From: Hanleya hanleyi
Lineage: Eukaryota; Mollusca; Polyplacophora; Lepidopleurida; Hanleyidae
Assembly: GCA_036873755.1 (NCBI GenBank)
Contig: JAVTVY010037242.1
Location: forward strand, 1 to 64,000
Direction of reading: 5' to 3'
Length of the DNA stretch: 64,000 bases
Shown here: piece after piece, positions 12,494 to 24,173 of the stretch
Position numbering within the stretch: the stretch's first letter is position 1
Layout: each line of letters begins with the position of its first letter
The notes under the pieces: generated by a model
Databases searched by the model: none
Told to the model about the DNA's origin: nothing
Seen by the model: only the letters and a program-made list of their open reading frames with translations
Translations under genes and position numbers: made by a program

Positions 12494-12965
12494 ATTCCTA
12501 CGAAATAGGCTACCATTTGCAAATTGTCCGGTAGTCAGTGAGTGAGTGAGTCCATCCGAATCATTTCGTCGGCAAAATGAGGGAAGGGAAGGGAATTTGG
12601 CTTAATGTCACACTCAAGTTTGTTTCACTCATATAGTGACAGTCAGTTTGGTTGGTGGAGGAAGCCGGAGTACCCGGAGAGAACCACCGCCCATCGGCAA
12701 GTAAAGGCAAAATAAGGAGAACCGTTGACATTAGAACCTTGATTTTTGTCATGAACATGCATTAGAGGACTGTTACCAGCAAATTCTGAGCCAACCTGCT
12801 TTTGATGAAAATTTCTGGTGATTTTTGATGAAAATCACTGGTGATTCTGACTTGGGCTGTGCCCATCTTAATATAGGCAGGATTTCTACTTGGGGGTGGG
12901 GGGATTTCCAAGAGTTCAGTGCGCGTCGGAGTCCTAATGTCTACCGTACTTCGTAGATCCTGTGA
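12494..12965 (+). mobile_element. Most complete TACGAAGTA-ended non-autonomous transposon, with an insert
   Basis: The left end reads TTCCTACGAAATAGGCTAC; the right end, reverse-complemented, begins GGATCTACGAAGTACGGTAG, so the termini are imperfect inverted repeats. About 120 bp at 12,585-12,705 interrupt the copy at GGCAAAAT; this insert contains GGAGTACCCGGAGAGAACCA. There is no coding capacity, as expected for a MITE-like element. Superfamily is not assigned because no target-site duplication was clear. Confidence 0.6.
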
Positions 12966-13019
12966 CGTTAGTCACACTGCCATGTATATATTAACTAATC
13001 AAATTATTTAACATTTATA

Positions 13020-13130
13020 GTGGACCCCACCCGTGTGGCTCCCAGGTGTAAAAAGGAATAGGACCCAACGTCGTGATATGACTGAAATATAGTTGAAAGC
13101 GACGTTAAATCATATTCATTCACTCACTCA
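13020..13130 (+). mobile_element. SINE 3' tail fragment
   Basis: The sequence ATATGACTGAAATATAGTTG followed by GAAAGCGACGTTAAA and then TTCATTCACTCACTCAC is a tail shared with repeats at about 37.45 kb and 61.41 kb (minus strand). Such tails are common in molluscan SINEs. Only the 3' part is recognisable. Confidence 0.6.
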
Positions 13131-13237
13131 CCTTCTCCAACACAAGCACCACTAGTCCAATAAAATGGATCGTTTCAGGTCCTTGTTTAATATGCTGTAG
13201 AAAATGTCATTTTGTCCATGAGAGCCACGCAGACCAC

Positions 13238-13246
13238 CACACCGAC
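13238..13246. repeat. Left 9-bp target-site duplication of the foldback element
   Basis: CACACCGAC here is repeated exactly at 23,119-23,127, directly outside the inverted termini of the large element. Confidence 0.85.
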
Positions 13247-13385
13247 GGCTTACTGTATTAAACGAAACGAAACGGGCGAAACGAAACGAAAAGTTGTAAT
13301 CTGCGAAACGAAACCAAAAGTTGTAATCTGCGAAACGAAACGAAAAGTTGTAATCTGCGAAACGAAACGGTTTGGCATTTTACAA
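13247..13385 (+). repeat. Left terminal inverted repeat with 27-bp units
   Basis: After GGCTTACTGTATTAAACG come three 27-bp units containing GTTGTAATCTGCGAAACG and the short run CGAAACGAAACG, then GGTTTGGCATTTTAC joins the satellite. It is the reverse complement of 22,965-23,118 apart from one unit fewer and a few substitutions. Confidence 0.85.
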
Positions 13386-16150
13386 ATCAGGTGGGGGTAA
13401 TTTGTAATTTGCGAAACGAGATTTTCCCACCCTCTTTATATCGAACTATGACGTAATTTCTCATCCATCTGGACGCATATCGTCCAGCCGTATCCCCGGT
13501 AACGAGAAAAACTGCATTAACCCCTTGCCCGGTGGAAAATGGTCATTTTATAGCCTCGTTTCGCTTTTTACAAATCAGGTGGGGGTAATTTGTAATTTGC
13601 GAAACCAGATTTTCCCACCCTCTTTATATCGAACTATGATGTAATTTCTCCTCCATCTGGACGCATATCGTCCAGCCGTATCCCCGGTAACGAGAAAAAC
13701 TGCATTAACCCCTTGATCGGTGGGAAATGGTCATTTTATAACCTCGTTTCGCTTTTTACAAATCAGGTGGGGGTAATTTGTAATTTGCGAAACGACATTT
13801 TCCCACCCTCTTTATATCGAACTATGATGTAATCTCTCATCCATCTGGACGCATATCGTCCAGCCGTATCCCCGGTAACGAGAAAAACTGCATTAACCCC
13901 TTGACCGGTGAAAAATGGTCATTTTACAGCCTCGTTTCGCTTTTTACAGATCAGGTGGGGGTAATTTGTAATTTGCGAAGCGAGATTTCCCACCCTCTTT
14001 ATATCGAACTATGATGTAATTTCTCATCCATCTGGACGCATATCGTCCAGCCGTATCCCCGGTAACGAGAAAAACTGCATTAACCCCTTGACCGGTGGAA
14101 AATGGTCATTTTATAGCCTCGTTTCGCATTTTACAAATCAGGTGGGGGTAATTTGTAATTTGCGAAACGAGATTTTCCCACCCTCTTTAAATCGAACTGT
14201 GATGTAATTTCTCATCCATCTGGACGCATATCGTCCAGCCGTATCCCGGTAACGAGAAAAACTGCATTAACCCCTTGACCGGTGGAAAATGGTCATTTTA
14301 TAACCTCGTTTCGCTTTTTACAAATCAGGTGGGGGTAATTTGTAATTTGCGAAACGAGATTTTCCCACCCTCTTTATATCGAACTATGATGTAATTTCTC
14401 ATCCATCTGGACGCATATCGTCCAGCCGTATCCCCGGTAACGAGAAAAACTGCATTAACCCCTTGACCGGTGGAAAATGGTCATTTTATAACCTCGTTTC
14501 GCTTTTTACAAATCAGGTGGGGGTAATTTGTAATTTGCGAAACGAGATTTTCCCACCCTCTTTATATCGAACTATGATGTAATTTCTCATCCATCTGGAC
14601 GCATATCGTCCAGCCGTATCCCCGGTAACGAGAAAAACTGCATTAACCCCTTGACCGGTGGAAAATGGTCATTTTATAGCCTCGTTTCGCTTTTTACAAA
14701 TCAGGTGGGGGTAATTTGTAATTTGCGAAACGAGATTTTCCCACCCTCTTTATATCGAACTATGATGTAATTTCTCATCATCTGACGCATATCGTCCAGC
14801 CGTATCCCCGGTAACGAGAAAAACTGCATTAACCCCTTGACCGGTGGAAAATGGTCATTTTATAACCTCGTTTCGCTTTTTACAAATCAGGTGGGGGTAA
14901 TTTGTAATTTGCGAAACGAGATTTTCCCACCCTCTTTATATCGAACTATGATGTAATTTCTCATCCATCTGGACGCATATCGTCCAGCCGTATCCCCGGT
15001 AACGAGAAAAACTGCATTAACCCCTTGACCGGTGGAAAATGGTCATTTTATAACCTCGTTTCGCTTTTTACAAATCAGTGGGGTAATTTGTAATTTGCGA
15101 AACGAGATTTTCCCACCCTCTTTATATCGAACTATGATGTAATTTCTCATCCATCTGGACGCATATCGTCCAGCCGTATCCCCGGTAACGAGAAAAACTG
15201 CATTAACCCCTTGACCGGTGGAAAATGGTCATTTTATAGCCTCGTTTCGCTTTTTACAAATCAGGTGGGGGTAATTTGTAATTTGCGAAACGAGATTTTC
15301 CCACCCTCTTTATATCGAACTATGATGTAATTTCTCATCCATCTGGACGCATATCGTCCAGCCGTATCCCCGGTAACGAGAAAAACTGCATTAACCCCTT
15401 GACCGGTGGAAAATGGTCATTTTATAGCCTGGTTTCGCTTTTTACAAATCAGGTGGGGGTAATTTGTAATTTGCGAAACGAGATTTTTTCCACCCTCTTT
15501 ATATCGAACTATGATGTAATCTCTCATCCATCTGGACGCATATCGTCCAGCCGTATCCCCGGTAACGAGAAAAACTGCATTAACTCCTTGACCGGTGGAA
15601 AATGGTCATTTTATAGCCTCGTTTCGCTTTTTACAAATCAGGTGGGGGTAATTTGTAATTTGCGAAACGAGATTTTCCCACCCTCTTTATATCGAACTAT
15701 GATGTAATTTCTCATCCATCTGGACGCATATCGTCCAGCCGTATCCCCGGTAACGAGAAAAACTGCATTAACCCCTTGACCGGTGGAAAATGGTCATTTT
15801 ATAGCCTCGTTTCGCTTTTTACAAATCAGGTGGGGGTAATTTGTAATTTGCGAAACGAGATTTTCCCACCCTCTTTATATCGAACTATGATGTAATTTCT
15901 CATCCATCTGGACGCATATCGTCCAGCCGTATCCCCGGTAACGAGAAAAACTGCATTAACCCCTTGACCGGTGGAAAATGGTCATTTTATAACCTCGTTT
16001 CGCTTTTTACAAATCAGGTGGGGGTAATTTGTAATTTGCGAAACGAGATTTTCCCACCCTCTTTATATCGAACTATGATGTAATTTCTCATCCATCTGGA
16101 CGCATATCGTCCAGCCGTATCCCCGGTAACGAGAAAAACTGCATTAACCC
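13386..16150 (+). repeat. Left arm: about 15 copies of a 188-bp satellite
   Basis: Units start at CCTCGTTTCGC (for example 13,554, 13,742 and 13,930, so 188 bp) and contain CAAATCAGGTGGGGGTAATT, CCCACCCTCTTTATATCGAA, the hairpin TGGACGCATATCGTCCA, CCCGGTAACGAGAAAAACTG and TTGACCGGTGGAAAATGGTC. Copies are nearly identical, which indicates recent amplification or homogenisation. Frames such as 15,399-15,707 are repeat translations. Confidence 0.9.
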
Positions 16151-17070
16151 CATGACCTCTGCGTTGACCCATGGCATCGAACTTGACCTTTGACCTAGTA
16201 TTTAAAAATGCGATAGTACAATTGGAATGCACAATCGCAAATTTTACCTTGAGGTCAAAGGTCAAGGTTAAGGTCATGGGTCAACTCAGAGGTGACGGGC
16301 TCGTCAAGTATGAAAAGGTCAAGGTCGTCCAACAATATCTTGTGACCTTGCGCTAAGGTCAAAGTCATACCCAAATTTTCTAATCGCCATTTTGATATGA
16401 AGGTCAAGGTCAAGGTCAAATCTGACATCAGATTCGTGATCTCTGACCCCGATATAGGTTTAGGGCAAAGTTTGAGGTCAATCAGTGACAGCAAAAATTT
16501 CGAGGTCAAGTTTCAACCTTCACCGAATGACCTCAAATTATGTATATATAGGTTTTTGAGGTCCCTGATCATGAATCCGAGGTCAAAATTGACCTTGACC
16601 TCGACCTTAACCTTCAAATCGAGTATTGAACATTTAGGCATGACTTTCACCTTGTCCGAAGGTCACAAGACATAGGCTGACGACCTTGACCTTTTAATAT
16701 ATGATGACCCTGTGACCTATACGTTGACCTATGTCCTCAACCTTGACTTTTGACTCCAGGTCGAAATTTGCGATGGTACATTTTGATTGTACTACCGCAT
16801 TTTCTAGCCCGAGGTCAGAGTTCAAGGTCGATGAGATAGGTCAACGCACAAGTCACGGGGTCATCACATATCAAAAGGTCAAGGTCGTCCGCCTATATCT
16901 TGTGACCTTCGGACTAGGCGGAAGTCATACCCAAATGTTCGATATTCCATTTCAAGGTCAAGGTCGAGGTCAAGGTCAATTCTGACCGCGGATTCGTGAT
17001 TAGCGACCCCGATAATACTTTAAAACGAAGTTTGGATCATATCCTAGAAAGTCCAGTTTCGACCCCAAAT
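16151..17070. repeat. Array of more than 20 AGGTCA half-sites
   Basis: AGGTCA or its complement TGACCT occurs well over twenty times in about 0.85 kb, often as direct repeats with zero or one base between (AAGGTCAAGGTCAAGGTCAA near 16,400; TTGACCTTTGACC near 16,185). AGGTCA is the half-site of nuclear receptors and the one-base spacing is the DR1 arrangement. The block also looks like two diverged copies of a larger unit (about 16,155-16,450 and 16,715-17,000), each with AAAAGGTCAAGGTCGTCC followed by ATATCTTGTGACCTT. Confidence 0.8.
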
Positions 17071-17089
17071 TTCAGCTAACCAAATCTGC

Positions 17090-17925
17090 ATATCTCGGCA
17101 GGCAGCTGGGAACCATATTAACCACTCTAGACCTGGTTGATGGGGTCATTTTAGGGGAAAAGGCCGTGTTCCATTTCGGAGAAAACATGCACCCACCCAT
17201 GACTTGATCGGCCTGAAGGCGCGCTTCACATGGATACCCTCCCCGACCCAGTACGCCCACTATGGGCCCACCTCGACCCCCAAACGGGGTTTGACGATAT
17301 TTCCACCCCCCCAGTTGGACGCTCCCCCATGAATGCTTCAAACTGATACCTCACACAACCCAATCGTGCCACTATGGGTCCACCTAGACGCCAAAACGTC
17401 CACCTCGATCTGCCTGTCTACTGCGCATGTGTCGTCAGCACTTTTCAAAAAATGTCAACGCATGGCTTCGAGAACTCTTCCATCGTGTTCTACAGCTGGA
17501 GACGAAGAAATCAAGGTGCCACAACCCATAGTAAAATCCACAAGAAAAAAGATATGACCACCCCTTTCCCATACCTGCATGAGATTAACATTGGAAGTCA
17601 CTTGGGTCTTAGGTAGGGGCAGATAACTCTTGCTGGGCCGCCAGGTGACCGGAAGCGACGTCACAGGAAGTGACCCGGATGTTACCGGATGCCACGTGAC
17701 CGGATGTGACCTTTGACCCGGAGGTCACCGGATGTGACGTCATAATGACGCCATCGTGACGTTACAGGAAGTGACCCGGTTGCCACGTGACCGGATGTGA
17801 CCTTTGATCCGGATGTCACCGGATGTGACGTCATAGTGACGCCATCGTGACGTCACCTGCACATCAGCCTCACTCCTCAGCCTCAAAAATGCTACTGAAT
17901 TTGCCGTCTTTCTAGTAGTCAAGTC
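17090..17925. repeat. Composite repeat copy with DR1, E-box, ETS and CRE motifs
   Basis: The order of phrases matches 31.1-31.75 kb and partly 7.5-8.1 kb: GGCCGTGTTCC, CATGCACCCACCC, GCTTCACATGGATACCC, AAAACGTCCACC, CTGCGCATGTG, TTCTACAGCTGGAGACGA, CTCTTGCTGGGCCG. The 3' part (17,640-17,860) is filled with GTGACCTTTGACCCGG (DR1), CACGTGACCGGATGTGAC (E-box next to an ETS-like core) and GTGACGTCA (CRE). The terminal GCCTCACTCCTCAGCC phrase is also shared with 31.74 kb. Confidence 0.75.
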
Positions 17926-17935
17926 ACGTGGATTT

Positions 17936-18375
17936 CCTCCGCGGAGGAAATTAATTATATCCGCGGAGGAAATATTATATCCGCGGAGGAAATATTATAT
18001 CCGCGGATTATATCCGCAGAGGAAATATTATATCCGCGGAGGAAATATTATATCCGCGGAGGAAATGATTATATCCGCGGAGGAAATATTATATCCGCGG
18101 AGGAAATATTATATCCGCGGAGGAAATGATTATATCCGCGGAGGAAATATTATATCCGCGGTGGAAATATTATATCCGCGGAGGAAATATTATATCCGCA
18201 GAGGAAATGATTATATCCGCGGAGGAAATATTATATCCGCGGAGGAAATGATTATATCCGCGGAGGAAATATTATATCCGCGGAGGAAATGATTATATCC
18301 ACGGAGGAAATATTATATCCGCGGAGGAAATGATTATATCCGCGGAGGAAATATTATATCCGCGGAGGAAATTAT
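17936..18375. repeat. 20/21-bp minisatellite around CCGCGG
   Basis: About 21 units of GAGGAAATATTATATCCGCG (20 bp) are interspersed with a 21-bp variant carrying ATGATTATAT. In the second half the two variants tend to alternate, which hints at a 41-bp higher-order unit. Each unit holds the palindrome CCGCGG. The frame at 18,065-18,292 is a repeat translation. Confidence 0.9.
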
Positions 18376-20600
18376 ATTTGGTGTTTTTCAAGAATTTCAT
18401 AGGTTTTTCTTCGACTTTGTCTCTGTTTTTACGTCGCTGAACACGGAAAATTCGCAGAATATTGCTATGAATTCGCTGAAAATTCAGTTGATTTCTTGGA
18501 AAATACAAAGAAAATCTAGAAAATTAAGTTGGTTTCTTCGGAAATAGAAGAAAGACATAGGAAATCGAAAGAAAACGACAATGGCCCTAACGGGCCAACG
18601 TATGTTATGCTTGAGGAAATAGATGCAACTCAAATTTACATAGGAAAATATAGCCGCAAGCGGCACTGTTGGGTTCCAATTGTATCAGTGTATTGGCATT
18701 TTTCGGGTCCGTTCGGATCAATCAATGCATTTCACAACTGTGGGATCCTTTCGTTTAAGGTCATGTCGAATAACCTTAGGCATAGCAGGTGCTTTTAAAT
18801 AAGGCGTTTACATGTTAACAAATTAATGCATAATTGAGTTTTCCACCAATCAAGTTCGATATGATATAAGAGAGAATATAACTATAACTTGTCTGAAATT
18901 GCGACCAGATTTTATCTGGCGGCGATCATGTTTGAAGTTGAAATGGTGTAATATTTTAAAAAAAAATCCTAATTTCGGCTAATAGGTGAATACTTTTGAT
19001 ATTGAAGTTATGAAGCAGAATGTGAAACAAAATATATAAATATATAATTTTCATCTCTATAGAGAAATTTTTTATGTGTTAATTAATAAGATGGGCAAAA
19101 GTTGACATGGTTATGAGGAATGAATACATGCTAAGATAAGTAATGAATATTTTCACTCCCTAGTTCTTCAAACAATCCAAAGAATTCTTCCATTCAATTC
19201 CGGCACACTGTCTCCATCTTCAATTATGGAAATATTAATGAAATATGAATCAACTCATTGAAGAAATGCACATCAACTTTTGGCCCTGGGCACCATGACC
19301 AAGGCAGCGACATAAATACATAAAGTATGGTGACAACGTCAAACAGATACTTCAGATGATGTCAATTCAATACCTAATAACAAACAAATAGCCGTTCCAT
19401 GGCGGCCATATTTTATAACGGATAAGCTTCAAATGATTATGATGAATGTTGAGGGACCTCGATTCATGGATATTGTAAAGTGTAAAGTATCGCATGGATC
19501 GGTTCATCGCTTCCTCCGAAGTAGATCTTAGGAGGTTTTTTAAAACTAGGTCAAACCAATATGGCCACAAAATTGAAAACTGTTCGTTAATTTAACCGCT
19601 CATGCATTACCTGTGTATGAAATTTGATTCCATTTTGGAATAACATATATAGCCGTTTTTGACATAAAAATCACTTACTTGAAAATTTTGATTAGTGGAT
19701 GACGGCCATATTTGATTATGAATCAGCTTCAATTGAGTGGTTCTGAGGGACCTCGATCCATGGATCACATGGATTGGTTCAGCTCTTCCGGTGGAGTAGA
19801 GTTATTTTTAAGCTATGCCAAACCATACAATATGACCACCAAAGTGGTCGATCGATTGCATAATTGAACGCTGCTGGTTAATCTCATCTTCAATACACCA
19901 AGCAATTTCTACGTTCCAACTTTGAACTTCCCTTGATATTATCAGGCTATACCTTCAATGTTCAACTGAATTTTGAAATGTGTCATAGAAGAGCGTCATT
20001 GATTAGCTCACCCATATATTGGGCCAAAACAACCGCCATATTAAGAGAAATAACTTCGCTACTTGAGGATGATGTCACTCTACATACAATCGGAGGGGTA
20101 GGTTCTGATTGGGTCGTCTCTCGTTCGTTGGTCAGATATATCAAGACAGGTTCAAAGTGAAAACGTAGAAATTGGCTTAATGGAATGAAGATGGTTGATC
20201 TACACATCATGTGCATGAAATTTCACTCCATTCAGGAAACTTTTGTATTCGCACACAACGCGCCCTTTTGACACCCGTTAGGGAAAATCGGTGAAATTCT
20301 CGACCATGGGATTCGTTCGTTCTCCAGTACCACGTCGAATAACGTACATACAGCCATTTTCGTCATCAAAATACGTTACATGAAAATCCAACGATTTTGA
20401 TGGTCGATGGCGAGTATCCGTGCAGGATAAAACGTTATAGCATGAACATTCGCTCAAATATGACAAGAATCTGTGATCTCTCTTCCACCTCTTGGCTAAT
20501 AATTACATATACGACGATAGGTGGCATTTGTTTGCTAACGCTTCAACACGTTGACGCCGATGGTCTAAAGGAGGAGACAGTAAGAGAAGCTATCTCTGAC
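18376..20600. other. Foldback interior, no gene recognised
   Basis: AT-rich sequence with diverged internal duplication: GAGGGACCTCGATTCATGGA near 19,450 and GAGGGACCTCGATCCATGGA near 19,750, followed by similar GGTTCA(T/G)C, CTTCCG and ATATGRCCAC phrases, indicate a period of about 300 bp. Short frames show no transposase or other domain. Confidence 0.5.
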
Positions 20601-21414
20601 ACCTGAAGCGTTGAAGCGCTTGGATGTCGTTTGACGCCCAAGTCAAAACGTTTCAACGTTTTATGTGAGGGTATCATCTCGTGCAACTTCCTTGGTTCTG
20701 ATTAGGGCACCCATATTTGAATACGGTAATGCGTTGAAATGAGATGATGCTCGCACTTGAAGCGCTGATGCGTCAACGGGTATCTTAAATTGGCGCTTTA
20801 ATGCCTCATAACCCAGATATAGAGGAAGAGGAGTGGACCTAAAGTGTTGAAGCGTTCAGAAGTGCAGCGTCAATGTTGGCGGTTGTGTGCTGGAATGCTC
20901 TTCATAACCCAGATATAGAGGAAGAGGAGTGGACTTAAAGTATTGAAGCGTTCAGAAGCGCGGCGCCAATGTTGGCGGTTGTGTGCTGGAATGCTCTTCA
21001 CCTTTATAGCAATAGCCCCAATGCCAATATAAAATGAGAACAGTGTGATGCGACCTGACCAGACCTGGCCAGTCGGCTGCCATCTTCTATAGGGCCAATG
21101 CATGTGCCTCGTCCTATTGGTTCTTCATCTCACGCTCCACACCCGGTGCGCATGCGTAATCGGCCCATACTAATCTACATCGACCTTTGACCATTGACCC
21201 ACTTATGCGGCCACCTTGGATGAACTTTAACCTCGTGACCTACCTATAGGATGTCCACCGCGATGCCGCTTACGCAGGCCATAACCCTGCCCTTTATGCG
21301 ACGACATTTGTGATTTCTATACTACTCTACGAACAGGCAGTGGCCCCATCAACGGAAGTGACTTTACCGCGCACGTTCATCTTCAATTGATTCCGGAAGT
21401 GACGTCGCAATTTC
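20600..21414. repeat. Foldback interior: duplicated unit and promoter-type motifs
   Basis: A unit of about 107 bp with GCGTTCAGAAG, GCCAATGTTGGCGG, TTGTGTGCTGGAATGCTC and CCCAGATATAGAGGAAGAGG is duplicated at about 20,840-20,995. Before the right arm lie a YY1-like GCTGCCATCTTC (about 21,076), a CCAAT-type CTATTGGTTC (about 21,114), an NRF1-like TGCGCATGCGTA (about 21,147) and CCGGAAGTGACGTC (21,393-21,406). Confidence 0.6.
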
Positions 21415-22964
21415 TCGTTTTGCATATTACAAATTACCCCCACCTGATTTGCAAAATGGGAAACAAGGCTATAAAATGACCATTTTCCACCGGTCAAGGG
21501 GTTAATGCAGTTTTTCTCGTTACCGGGGATACGGCTGGACGATATGCGTCCAGATGGATGAGAAATTACATCATAGTTCGATATAAAGAGGGTGGGGAAA
21601 TCTCGTTTCGCAAATTACAAATTACCCCCACCTGATTTGTAAAAAGCGAAACGAGGCTATAAAATGACCATTTTCCACCGGTCAAGGGCTTAATGCAGTT
21701 TTTCTCGTTACCGGGGATACGGCTGGACGATATGCGTCCAGATGGATGAGAAATTACACCATAGTTCGATATAAAGAGTGGTGGGAAAATCTCATTTCGC
21801 AAATTACAAATTACCCCCACCTGATTTGTAAAAAGCGAAACGAGGTTATAAAATGACCATTCCCCACCGGTCAAGGGGTTAATGCAGTTTTTCTCGTTAC
21901 CGGGGATACGGCTGGACGATATGCGTCCAGATGGATGAGAGATTACATCATAGTTCGATATAAAGAGGGTGGGAAAATCTCGTTTCGCAAATTACAAATT
22001 ACCCCCACCTGATTTGTAAAAAGCGAAACGAGGTTATAAAATGACCATTTCCCACCGGTCAAGGGGTTAATGCAGTTTTTCTCGTTACCGGGGATACGGC
22101 TGGACGATATGCGTCCAGATGGATGAGAAATTACATCATAGTTCGATATAAAGAGGGTGGGAAATCTCGCTTCGCAAATTACAAATTACCCCCACCTGAT
22201 CTGTAAAAAGCGAAACGAGGCTGTAAAATGACCATTTTTCACCGGTCAAGGGGTTAATGCAGTTTTTCTCGTTACCGGGGATACGGCTGGACGATATGCG
22301 TCCAGATGGATGAGAGATTACATCATAGTTCGATATAAAGAGGGTGGGAAAATGTCGTTTCGCAAATTACAAATTACCCCCACCTGATTTGTAAAAAGCG
22401 AAACGAGGTTATAAAATGACCATTTCCCACCGATCAAGGGGTTAATGCAGTTTTTCTCGTTACCGGGGATACGGCTGGACGATATGCGTCCAGATGGAGG
22501 AGAAATTACATCATAGTTCGATATAAAGAGGGTGGGAAAATCTGGTTTCGCAAATTACAAATTACCCCCACCTGATTTGTAAAAAGCGAAACGAGGCTAT
22601 AAAATGACCATTTTCCACCGGGCAAGGGGTTAATGCAGTTTTTCTCGTTACCGGGGATACGGCTGGACGATATGCGTCCAGATGGATGAGAAATTACGTC
22701 ATAGTTCGATATAAAGAGGGTGGGAAAATCTCGTTTCGCAAATTACAAATTACCCCCACCTGATTTGTAAAAAGCGAAACGAGGCTATAAAATGACCATT
22801 TCCCACCGGTCAAGGGGTTAATGCAGTTTTTCTCGTTACCGGGGATACGGCTGGACGATATGCGTCCAGATGGATGAGAAATTACATCATAGTTCGATAT
22901 AAAGAGGGTGGGAAAATCTCGTTTCGCAAATTACAAATTACCCCCACCTGATTTGTAAAATGCG
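21415..22964 (-). repeat. Right arm: about 8 copies of the 188-bp satellite
   Basis: The same satellite as in the left arm, in reverse orientation, with units of about 188 bp. Individual right-arm units share substitutions with left-arm units: the copy with GAGATTTCCCACC and CAGATCAGGTGG near 13.95 kb matches the one at 22.15-22.20 kb, which shows the arms are related copy by copy and not just by consensus. Confidence 0.9.
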
Positions 22965-23118
22965 AAACCGTTTCGTTTCGCAGATTACAACTTTTCGTTT
23001 CGTTTCGCAGATTACAACTTTTCGTTTCGTTTCGCAGATTACAACTTTTCGTTTCGTTTCGCAGATTACAACTTTTCGTTTCGTTTCGCCCGTTTCGTTT
23101 CGTTTAATACAGTAAGCC
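22965..23118 (-). repeat. Right terminal inverted repeat with 27-bp units
   Basis: Four 27-bp units in the form CGTTTCGCAGATTACAAC, then TTTCGCCCGTTTCGTTTCG and TTTAATACAGTAAGCC at the tip. One unit more than the left terminus. Confidence 0.85.
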
Positions 23119-23127
23119 CACACCGAC
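23119..23127. repeat. Right 9-bp target-site duplication
   Basis: CACACCGAC, identical to 13,238-13,246. Confidence 0.85.
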
Positions 23128-24095
23128 CCCTTACATATCCACTGTTTTTGTCGAAATACAGCAATGACATGTCTACTCACCATGCAAAAACTTATCTTAT
23201 TACCACTAGTAATTATGGATGGATCCGCAATAAATTATATCAAACCGTCAAAGTTAGTGTGTGCCAAAATCAGCGGGTAGTTTCTCTGCTGGAAGCAGGG
23301 CTTCCCTGATAGTAGAACGAAGAACAAAGGAATCGAAGCGAGGCCACAAACACCACGTGACATAACCCGCCGTCAATGTTCATATGAGAAATCGACTAGC
23401 ACTGACACTGACGGGGAACAAAAAGGGGCTAATACCGCGTTTGTCATTTGCAAATCAATAAGTGATCCACCAGCTTTTCGTGAGAAAATCCTAACGTGTA
23501 ATATTTGTGAGGGGGGAGGGGTATACGTTGAAATATGTCTTTGAAATACTGAAATTAAAATATTCCACAATGAATGGGTGAATAATAGGAGTCTCAAGTC
23601 GAGAAAGAATGTAGGGAAACTAACTTCGCGAAAGTTGTCTTCATTTTCTGTCTTAACCTCCGCAAATGCGCGTTGCAAGGTGATACCGCGATTGCGGCAG
23701 AATACAACGAGCGAACAAACAATTCATACGTTCATTGGAATTGTTTACAATAAATAATTATATATATTCATTAGGGCGCCTGATGTTGATGCCAAGAGTT
23801 AGTCAATATTTGAAAAGGAAAATTGACGACTTTTGATTAATATGTTGGGTATTGAAAGATATTCGTTAGAATGAAGTAGATTCACTCCAACAATATATTA
23901 TTGGTGCAGGCCTTCATTTCAAGGACATATTTCAACGTATAATTGATACCGTTCGTATTATTTTAACACTGACTAGCGGACATTAGAAAGCAACTCTTAA
24001 GTCAACCGACGTTCGTAAAATAAGATAATGTTACTGTGCAAAATCGTCGTTATTTTATCTGAATTCTGATATATTAATGGATTAAATTACCACTT
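23128..24095. other. Non-coding stretch, nothing recognised
   Basis: The minus-strand frame 23,373-23,678 has no visible domain, splice context or conserved pattern. Otherwise AT-rich non-coding DNA. Confidence 0.4.
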
Positions 24096-24101
24096 CTGTA
24101 G

Positions 24102-24173
24102 ATGCTGTTGAAGATACTATTACTTCGACTACACCTCCAGAACTACCAGCAGAACCGATGGTGAAAAGGACAG
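24102..24173 (+). CDS. Possible short internal exon of an unknown gene
   Basis: A candidate exon of 72 bases is bounded by an acceptor (CCACTTCTGTAG before 24,102) and a donor (GTACGTTC after 24,173). In the frame that leaves two bases at the start and one at the end it reads without stop and gives an acidic, Pro/Thr-rich peptide AVEDTITSTTPPELPAEP followed by MVKRTG. The length is a multiple of three and both boundaries have the same phase, so the exon could be skipped without a frame change. No neighbouring exon could be identified and no domain is recognised, so chance cannot be excluded. Confidence 0.3.

Larger units (their letters stand above)
13247..23118. mobile_element. 9.9-kb foldback-type transposon with satellite arms
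   Basis: Both termini read GGCTTACTGTATTAAACGAA inwards and are flanked by the identical 9-bp direct repeat CACACCGAC. Inside each terminus come 27-bp units (three on the left, four on the right), then head-to-tail 188-bp satellite units in opposite orientation in the two arms (about 15 left, about 8 right). The interior (16.15-21.41 kb) has no frame longer than about 100 codons and no transposase motif, so the element is non-autonomous. Long inverted repeats made of tandem units and a 9-bp duplication are the hallmarks of Drosophila FB elements, which are mobilised by Mutator-like transposases; placing this element there is inference. Confidence 0.85.

Noticed and set aside
15399..15707. 102-codon frame, and its twin at 21,566-21,874
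   Set aside because: Both are translations of the 188-bp satellite and contain the same peptide twice; the frame stays open only because the unit happens to lack stops there.
17936..18375. CRISPR-like array
   Set aside because: Units are contiguous with no unique spacers, and the genome is eukaryotic; it is a minisatellite.
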